Positions 57,275-64,000 of a DNA stretch of 64,000 nucleotides are shown here, in pieces (position 1 is the first letter of the stretch; each line of letters begins with the position of its first letter). The stretch is taken from NCBI RefSeq assembly GCF_022539505.1, contig NC_061508.1, forward strand, positions 64,427,754-64,491,753, read 5' to 3'. This stretch comes from Lolium rigidum (lineage: Eukaryota > Streptophyta > Magnoliopsida > Poales > Poaceae). The position numbers and the translations under genes are program-made. Under the pieces are notes generated by a model, which worked only from the letters and a program-made list of their open reading frames with translations, made no database searches and was not told the origin of the DNA.

Positions 57275-57988
57275 GTATCCCTAAGCTTTGGTGGTATCAT
57301 GGCTTAATTACTACAGCTTTCTACCTCTCCTTTCTTGACATAGATTGCTATGTAGGAGCCAAAACCTACTTGATGAACATTAATGATGGGTCACTAGAAA
57401 ACTTTTGTAGGATAAGAGCTATCCCTACAGGCGAGGATAGAATGTAACTTCCCCCTGTGGCTCTAAATAAAGCATTATGTTACCATCCATCTAGTCCATA
57501 AAAAAGAAAAGGTTCATATTATTCTCACCACATGAATAGGATCCTCAATGTGCATTTTATTTATTCTTTTCCAAGCATCTATTAGTGTTTCTCCAAAGAG
57601 TTGTTTAAAGGAAGTAGCAAAATTCATAGGCGGTATTTGTACGAGTTGGTTCATAATGCTTAGGTTTGCAAATAAGGTTGATACTAATTTTTATATGTTT
57701 TTTGTTTTAAAGAAAACTAAAATGACTAAAAACAATAAAAGGAAAAATTACTTTGAAAATCAAAAGGAGAAAGAAAATCCCACAGTGGTGCAACCTCCCC
57801 AAGCTTAGGTGTTTGCACAAATTTGTTGTTGATGGTGCCATAAGATGTGCTCACTCCAAATTTATGAAGATTTAGTTGTGATGTCCTTCTTTTAATTCCA
57901 CGGCACCAGAAAATTCTATAGCAGTTGCCTTGGTAATTGACTTATGTTTCACCATGCATCAACCACTATGATGTAACCCTCTTGCAAT

Positions 57989-58006
57989 TCCCCAGCAACA
58001 GTGCCA
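57989..58006 (-). other. Decayed primer-binding site of element E
   Basis: The minus strand reads TGGCACTGTTGCTGGGGA. It differs from the tRNA-Asp site of elements B and C at three positions, all C-to-T on the minus strand, as expected from deamination of methylated C. Confidence 0.7.
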
Positions 58007-58017
58007 GAAAATGTTCT

Positions 58018-59727
58018 TGATGGCAACAACTCTATGTGTACCAACTCATTGGGACTACAAGTGCAGAGTGTTGTGGCAAGCGTCTTTTCCCCCACAAGGG
58101 TGACTCAAAGGTTTATATCAAACTCTCGAAGAAGTGGCTAGAGGCTGATTTCTTCTTCTCCTCTTCTAGCAACCTGCAAAGCAAAGTTTTTGTCTTGTGT
58201 CCCCCAACTCCGTCGTGTGGTTGTCAAGCACAAGGTTTTATATTAGTAATATAAATATAAATATGAAGTAAAGTAAAATAAAGGAAGTAAACTACGCCAG
58301 CAAGCTAAAAGCAATAAAGAGATAGTTGTTTTTGGGTCTTATGTGTGTTTGCAAGTGAAGAAAGTATTTTTTTATTTTCGGATTAATAAATTGCAAAAAA
58401 ATATATAGTGTCATAATTGTGTTGAAAAGGTGTTTCTAATGGTTTAAAATGGACCTGGGTTCATGGGTTCACTTGTCTACTTTCTTTTTAAGTTGTAGTG
58501 GACACAGACAATTAATCTAAGACATAATATTGGTGCAACTTCAACATGTGTTTGATAAGTATTCATATGGTCATCACGTCCTAACCTAGATATGATGCAA
58601 CACATCTCTCTCTTATACTCCTCAAGAAAGGGAAAACTTCAAGCAATCTTGAATTAAGAATCAACAGAGTATAGCCTTAAGTAATTTGACATTATGTTTG
58701 AATCACAAAATATGCTACCTGGACCAAAAAAGATTATCTCAATGTCACAAGATAATTATAGAATGTGAATTCACTTTGTCCCTAGTGAGGCAGCAAAAAA
58801 AGGTAAATAGCATAATAGATCTTGCATTTGTTATCACTATTCAATCACTGCAACCATGCTACTTCATCTAATATAAACACTTCTCCCTACACATGATCTT
58901 GCATACAAGTTGAATCAGAACAAGTACTTAAGAACGGGGTACATGATATGCATCTATCAATACATCTTACACATAATAGGTTCCAATATCATATATCAAA
59001 TCATAGAATAAAGATCCACCACATATGAATTACATATATGATCATAATCATGTTGAGCAACTCATATGGTACTAGATCTATGATGAAGAACAAGAAAAAA
59101 ATTGATCAAGCTACTGCCACAAACCCATAGTCCAGGGGTGGACTACTCCCTCTTCATCATGGTGATGATGGTGCAGACGTTGGAGAAGGTAGAGATCCCT
59201 CCGGCGGCGGCTCCGGCGGAGTTTCCCCCTCCAATCTTCTCTGGTTCTGGCTCTGTTTTGGTGTTTCAGTGTTTCTGCGGTGGTATCCTCGAGGAAGCCT
59301 CGAGGAGTCCTTTATATAGAGGGTTTTAGGTCAAATGGAATCTGTGGGCGAAAGAATTAAGCGAATCGGACGGCCGAGGAGGAAAAGAGGTAGGGTGGTG
59401 CGCCCACCCTAACTAGGTGCGCCACCTGGCCTCTTTTGTTCCTCCCGGCCCTTCTCGTGAGGTCCAGGTGCTTCAGCTGCTTCTCTTGATGAAATATTGA
59501 CATCTCCAGAGTCCTAGCTCCATTTAACGTTGTTTAGGTCACCGAAAGCTAACAATACACAAAACAGGGTTTTTCCTGTCCTGCATGGTTATAACCAAAA
59601 TAAAGGGATCATTGATAAATACCCCAAAATCAATACAAAACATGAATATAACATCATATGTGTTGCAAATATGTGAGAATATGTGTCAACAAACTACAAA
59701 GTTTATGCATGCATTTTACATGCATCA
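58018..59727 (-). mobile_element. 5' LTR of element E
   Basis: The + strand begins TGATGGCAACAACTC next to the primer-binding site and ends CATTTTACATGCATCA, about 1710 bp. Its promoter side (59100-59460) contains the GC-rich block and the TATA box at 59311. Plus-strand ORFs at 59102-59329 are shadows of this LTR. Confidence 0.65.
59311..59319 (-). promoter_or_regulatory. TATA box of element E LTR
   Basis: The minus strand reads CTATATAAA, a consensus plant TATA box, within the 5' LTR and in the direction of the element. Confidence 0.6.
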
Positions 59728-59736
59728 CATGCTCAC

Positions 59737-59885
59737 CAACGTCATAGTGCACACCATGGAAAACCTGTCGAGCTCCTGGTGACAGTCTGTCGTCCACATC
59801 CTCTTCACATTCCAGGGCGGCCAGAAGAGCATCGTTGCCATGCCGAAGACACTTTACCACCACTCGATCCTCTAGGAATATGATG
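59737..59885 (-). pseudogene. Isolated exon-like fragment of an unidentified gene
   Basis: On the minus strand, GTGTCTAG|CATCAT looks like a 3' splice site and GTTG|GTGAGC like a 5' splice site. They enclose 149 bp that are open in one frame (FLEDRVVVKCLRHGNDALLA, then ECEEDVDDRLSPGARQVFHG). The base composition is GC-richer than its surroundings. The element E LTR begins nine bases after the donor, so E inserted into the following intron. I found no partner exons on either side. The protein is not recognised. It may be an orphan exon of a destroyed gene or a captured piece. Confidence 0.35.
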
Positions 59886-60303
59886 CTAGACACGACACAA
59901 CACAGACATAAACAAGAGGACGGCCTATAACGTAGCCACCTTGTGATCATGTTCTATCAATCTCCATTTCCTCTCTATGCTCATCCATCACTATGGTTCA
60001 TACCTAGCCTCCACTCAAAGCTTTTCCAAATCTGAAAGCTATTGAGCTCGAAAATTCACTGGTTACAAGGAAAGGGGGCCTAACTCCTAAGCCGATAAAA
60101 AGAAACAAAATTAAACCGAATGAAAGAAGATGGGTGATTCAAATGGGGCTTTGGACAATCTTTCTAACCAAGGCATTAATTGTCATCGTCCATACACTGC
60201 ATGCAGCCTCAGTCGCTAGCATCAATCTCGGCCAAAGTTCATTTTAGAATACGTATGTGCCCCATTGACTATAGGATATTTTGCTTCAACAAAGACGTGG
60301 TCA
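59886..60303. other. No gene recognised between the exon fragment and the CACTA element
   Basis: This is ordinary mixed-composition sequence. It may be intron or flank of the orphan exon, or far 3' flank of TBL-2 separated by the CACTA insertion. Confidence 0.35.
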
Positions 60304-60306
60304 CGT

Positions 60307-62043
60307 CACTACGGGAAAACAGCTCGTTGTCGTGCGACGAGTTGCACGGCAAAGAGGCCCATATGCACGACAAAGTCTTCGCCGTGCGACGCCGCACGGC
60401 AATCATCGGACGGCAAAGACTTCGATGGCAACGAGATCTTTTTTGTGCGGCTCGCATATGTTGCACGACAAAGGCTTTGTCGTGCAGCTAGCTCTCTGCC
60501 GTGCGCCCGAATCGTTGCCTAAACTGGGAAGGCTTCGAGTAACGAAACTAACCCTGCTGACACGGGAGCTGCAAAACCCTACATCACAAACCCTAACGCT
60601 AGCCCTAAACCCTAAACCTAACCCTAACCCTAAATCCTAACCTTGACCCTAAACCTTATACCTACCCCTAAATCCTAACCTAACCCTAAACCCTAAAACT
60701 AACCATTATATCAAGGCAACTCGTGTGATAATGGCTCTAGCTGCGGGTATGCCAGAGGCTACCATGTGCAAAAGGGTCCCAAGCTTGGTTTTCCATGTGT
60801 ATATGTCCTAAAAAAACCTAAAACAATGAAAAAGTACATTGGTGGAACCTCGCGCGGAGAAATCTAGGGGGGGTAGACCTGTCGGGGCACACATACCGCT
60901 GTTTTTTGGGGGAGGAGGGGGAGAACGACCGCCGGAGCACCAGAATCCCACCAAATCTTGCATGTGGACCTATGATATGTGTGAAAGTGTGGTCGAAGGT
61001 GTAATGGTGTGAAAATAGCTCGCCTAAACCCTAAACCCTAAACTGGGGAGGCTTCGAGTAATGAAACTGCAATTGCTGACACGGGAGCTGCAAAACCCTA
61101 CATCATAAACCCTAACCCTAAAACCTAAACCTAACCCTAACCCTAGATCCTAACCTTGACCCTAAACCCTAGAACTACCCCTAAATCCTAACCCTAACCC
61201 TAAACCCTAAACCCTAAACCTAACTAGTAGATCAAGGCAGCTCGTGCGATAATGGCTCTAGCTGCGGGTATGCCGGAGGCTACCATGTGCCAAGGGGTCC
61301 CAAGTTTTGTTTTCCATGACAATGAAAAAGTACATTGGTGGAATCTCGCGCGGAGAAATCTAGGGGGTAGACCCACCGGGGCACACATAGCGCCGTTTTT
61401 GGGGGAGGAGGGGGAGAACGACCGCCGTAGCACCGGAATCCCACCAAATCTTGCATGTGGATCTATGATATGTGTGAAAGTGTGGTGGAAGGTGTAATGT
61501 GTAAAACTAGCTCCCCGGTTTGACCTTCCTCACATTTGGACGATAACACTTAGCATATTTTCCGAAGCGCGGATTGCTCCGAAACCCTGATATATGTGGG
61601 GGATGAAGGTGGAGAGTACTTTTGTATTGCACATTGTCTTCAGTAACACCAATAGTATAGTCATCATAAAGTAAAACTAATTAAAAAAATATAAGTATTA
61701 GATGAAGTAAATAGAAAGAAAAACAAAGAAAATGTCATATGGCGCACGGTAAAGGCTACGTTGTCATGCATCTAAGCTACGCGCACGGCAAAGGATGTGG
61801 CACGGCAATGGCCAAAGCCTTTGCCGTGCGGCATGTTGGGTCATTGTCGTGAATGTTTCTTTGATGTGTGTTGTCTTTAGACTTTGCCGTGCAAGGTTTA
61901 TTTGCCATGCGCTCCATTTAGATGTTGCCGTGCACATTTTGTTTGCCGTGAGTTTTGCTTGGTGCGCACGGCAAAGAAATCTTTGCCGTGTGTGGGCTCA
62001 CGGCAATGAATTACTGCACGGCAACCTCTGTTTCCCCGTAGTG
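60307..62043. mobile_element. Non-autonomous CACTA transposon (1737 bp)
   Basis: The left end reads CACTACGGGAAAACAGC. The right end, reverse-complemented, reads CACTACGGGGAAACAG. A 3-bp target duplication CGT flanks it (60304-60306, 62044-62046). Both ends are filled with subterminal repeats around GCACGGCAAAG in both orientations, at least 15 copies, which are the usual transposase-binding arrays of CACTA elements. The middle is a tandemly duplicated block with telomere-like repeats. There is no transposase, so it depends on a helper. ORFs inside are repeat shadows. Confidence 0.95.
60521..61517 (+). repeat. Tandem ~500-bp duplication with degenerate CCCTAAA repeats inside the CACTA element
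   Basis: Unit 1 (60521-61039) and unit 2 (61040 to about 61517) share the order AAACTGGG(A/G)AGGCTTCGAG, GACACGGGAGCTGCAAAACC, a telomere-like tract, then ATGGCTCTAGCTGCGGGTAT and a GC-rich end. The CCCTAAA/ACCCTAA tracts lie at about 60576-60705 and 61100-61222. They are interspersed with variants such as CCCTAAATCCTAA, so they are old interstitial repeats and not a chromosome end. Confidence 0.88.
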
Positions 62044-62333
62044 CGTGGTCCAACCACTGAACCATGAACCATGGACCTCATCGATCCGGTTTTGTACACT
62101 ATGTACAAGGAGGGTCTTGCCGACAAGAAATGGATTAAGGGAAGTATTTTTTAGAATAGCACGAATCTCAGCGCACGAAGATGGAATAGACGCCCATGAC
62201 GATGGTTTTTGTTTGCGCGATGTGGTATGCATGTGTGCCAACGCATCCTGCATGTGCGTTGACCGGCGGTGGGGTTGTGCACGCGATGGAGTTGTGCCGC
62301 AACGTGCAAACTGCTGGAACAATCATCAATGGA

Positions 62334-63749
62334 TTAAGCCGCGGCCACCATCTTCATCAATATGTCGTTGAACGTGTCGACCGGCCCCGGTGCACACCAA
62401 TGGCGGCAATCGACGTTCGCCACCGTCTCCGGCACTTGGCGGCCGGCGAACGCGTTCCTGAAGATGTATATGCCCGGGTGGCCATCGGGCCGCATGGACG
62501 CCAGCCTCGTCACGTCCAGCACCTCGAACCGTAGCCCCGACCTCCGCCTCTGGGCCACCGCGGCCGCCGCCTCCTCCAGCACGGCCTTCCTCATCTCGGC
62601 CTCCGCGCCGGACACCTCCGCCTCCCACTCCTCGTACGGCTTCTGGCGCGAGCACGCGTCGCGGTGGTTCGGTCCGTACCTGGCGTCGAAGTGCGCCGGC
62701 GAGATGGTCGCCACCACCACGAGCTTGTCCGTCGTCGACTTGGTGTTCACGTACTCGAGCGTTCTCCGCATCGCCGTGCGGTGCACCCCGAGGTACCCGC
62801 CGCCGATGTCGGTCCGGTTCACCTCCGGACGGGAGACCACCCCGGAGATCACACCGTCGTCGTAGTACACTGCTGGGCGGGGGAACCAGTGCCCGACCGA
62901 GATCACCATGACGTCCATGGCGTCCAGGTCCGCCGTCCACGGCTCGCTCAGCGCGTCCAGGATCACCGTCTCCTGCGTCATGGCGTAGTGCGCCGACGTG
63001 CCCTCGGCGTGTACCAGGAACGGTGACCAGTACGTGGAGACGTTGACGTTGTGCGGCGCCGGGAAGACCCAGCGCCAGAACTTGCGACCGAGGCGCTCCT
63101 CGTACTGGTGCACCGTCTCCGGCCGGGAGAAGGTGGAGAGGAGGCAGACCAGGGACTCCGCCTGGGTGCGGGCGATCGAGTCGCCTACGAAAGCCAGGTG
63201 CTTGCCCCGGACCGCGTGGAGGAACTCCGCTGGGTCGAGCGCCGAGAGGTTGCAGCCCGCTGGCTGCCACCGCCAGTGCAGGTACCCATTGTCCGGCTTG
63301 CCGTTAACCACGCACTTCTGCGCTTGCCTCATGTCGCAGTTCTCGCTGTCGTACCGCGGACCGGTGACGCTCTCATCCCACACCCACTTCCCGTCGCTGT
63401 AGTCGCATTGCAGCCAAGCTGGCCGGAGGAATCACAAACCGAAGAAATGGAGGTTAATTAGCTAATCACAATTCACTAGCATACCAGCAACATGGCAACA
63501 AGTACAGTACCTATACTATATGAGATGGAAGATGGAAGGGAGCTTACCTTGAGGAGGGGACAGAGGAGGGTGGATGTTTGCGCGAGCTTGAAATGTAGAA
63601 ATGAGATTGATATATGAGATGGAATATGAATAGGAGTACAGTAGGATGTAGACGAGAGGCAAGCTGATCAGAGCACATAGAGCCCAACGCATGAGCTTCT
63701 TGGGGATGGAGAAATGGACATAATTTACCTCTTCTTGTGTTCCTCCCAT
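62334..63749 (-). CDS. TBL-2: TRICHOME BIREFRINGENCE-LIKE, putative polysaccharide O-acetyltransferase
   Basis: This is the paralogue of TBL-1 on the opposite strand. Exon 1 is 63548-63749 and exon 2 is 62334-63418, with a 129-bp GT-AG intron, CAA G|CT TGG in phase, giving 428 aa. Exon 2 has exactly the same length (1085 bp) as in TBL-1. The ATG at 63747-63749 (MGGTQEEV) matches MGETQEAA in TBL-1. The frame is open to an upstream ATG at 63938, which would add 63 residues before the membrane anchor and is less likely. The anchor is at ~residues 20-40 (LMRWALCALISLPLVYILLY). GDS is at 146-148 (FVGDSIARTQ) and DxxH at 403-406 (DCRHWCAPGP). No stops or frameshifts. It probably acetylates a wall polysaccharide in the Golgi. 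A CACTA element lies about 290 bp beyond its stop. Confidence 0.9.
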
Positions 63750-64000
63750 TCTGAGGAGAATATCGATGTAATGCAAGCTCTTCTTGGCACCAACCGAGAA
63801 TTTAGAAACGAAACCCCGGCAGCCCAGCTCCGCTAGCACCTTCATAGCCACCACCATGCTACGCCCTTGGTTGACCTGATCTGCTCCTCTTTTACTATTC
63901 CTCCAGGCCTCTAGTGGAAGGACGTGAGAGCGAACCATTTTCTAGTAGACTTATTAATAAGGCCCCGTTTGGCAGCTCAGTTTTTTTTTTGAAGTATTCC
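63750..64000 (-). other. 5' flank of TBL-2
   Basis: This holds the 5' UTR and proximal promoter of TBL-2, cut by the window edge. An in-frame upstream ATG at 63938 is present. GGCCCCGTTTGG at 63962 resembles the end of grass hAT/MITE elements but is incomplete here. Confidence 0.4.

Larger units (their letters stand above)
55869..58017 (-). mobile_element. Internal region of Athila-like element E, right part
   Basis: It continues the sequence broken at 48981 (…CTAAAAGCATG). It contains GGGGTGCCTTGGGCATCCCC near 56288, comparable to the phrase in elements B and C, and a protease remnant at 57002-57274. Short coding-like words occur near 57590 (GTTTCTCCAAAGAGTTGTTTA), but no long ORF remains. 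It ends in the primer-binding site at 57989-58006. Orientation is minus. Confidence 0.65.

Noticed and set aside
60570..61225. Chromosome end or telomere
   Set aside because: The CCCTAAA repeats are short, degenerate, duplicated and enclosed by CACTA termini with ordinary sequence on both sides.
62326..63270. Long Gly/Arg/Pro-rich minus-strand ORF over TBL-2
   Set aside because: It is an alternate frame of the GC-rich TBL exon. The 349-residue frame holds the GDS and DxxH motifs.
63750..63938. 63-residue N-terminal extension of TBL-2
   Set aside because: TBL-1 aligns from MGETQ/MGGTQ onward. The extension precedes the membrane anchor and has no counterpart, so it is probably 5' UTR.

Overview
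This is plant nuclear DNA from a grass, most likely a pooid close to Triticeae or oat. Four things point there: very GC-rich, nearly intron-free coding exons; grass-type F-box and TBL genes; nested Athila-like gypsy LTR retrotransposons whose LTRs begin TGATACGTC; and long gypsy LTRs of the TGTAACATCCC type. There is no sign of bacterial genes, rRNA, tRNA or CRISPR. The species assignment is inference.

Only four intact host genes are visible. Two are single-exon F-box/LRR-type genes on the + strand (18102-19634 and 23576-25204), separated by a decayed LINE. Two are paralogous TRICHOME BIREFRINGENCE-LIKE (TBL) putative wall-polysaccharide O-acetyltransferase genes. These face each other convergently, one on + (42108-43489) and one on - (62334-63749), about 19 kb apart. 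Both have the GDS and DxxH catalytic motifs and the same two-exon structure. An unidentified 149-bp exon-like fragment lies at 59737-59885.

Everything else is transposon or transposon wreckage. From left to right it contains: a gypsy gag-like fragment; a truncated long LTR; a gypsy copy (A) with an antisense acidic ORF and a 100-N assembly gap; a minus-strand Athila-like copy (C); an Athila ORF1 remnant; a MULE transposase C-terminus with a Gln-rich minisatellite and a predicted spliced coiled-coil exon; a cluster of GGCGCC hairpins; the F-box/LINE/F-box block; a Harbinger element split by a 4.2-kb solo LTR (target duplication GGGCG); a complete non-autonomous gypsy element F (33354-39773, target duplication GCACT); a 550-bp foldback; TBL-1; a GCAA-rich tract; an old Athila-like element E carrying a complete Athila-like element B (48982-55868, target duplication GCATG); a 1.74-kb CACTA element (60307-62043, target duplication CGT) with telomere-like repeats; and TBL-2.

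The most unusual system is in gypsy copies A and F. Gag-pol and the LTR TATA box are on the minus strand. A separate Ser/Asp/Glu-rich protein is encoded on the opposite strand next to the 3' LTR, with its own TATA-like box. Many GCCGAT/ATCGGC motifs, often paired as mini-hairpins, lie between the two gene sets. All coordinates and motif matches were read by eye, and no database search was made.
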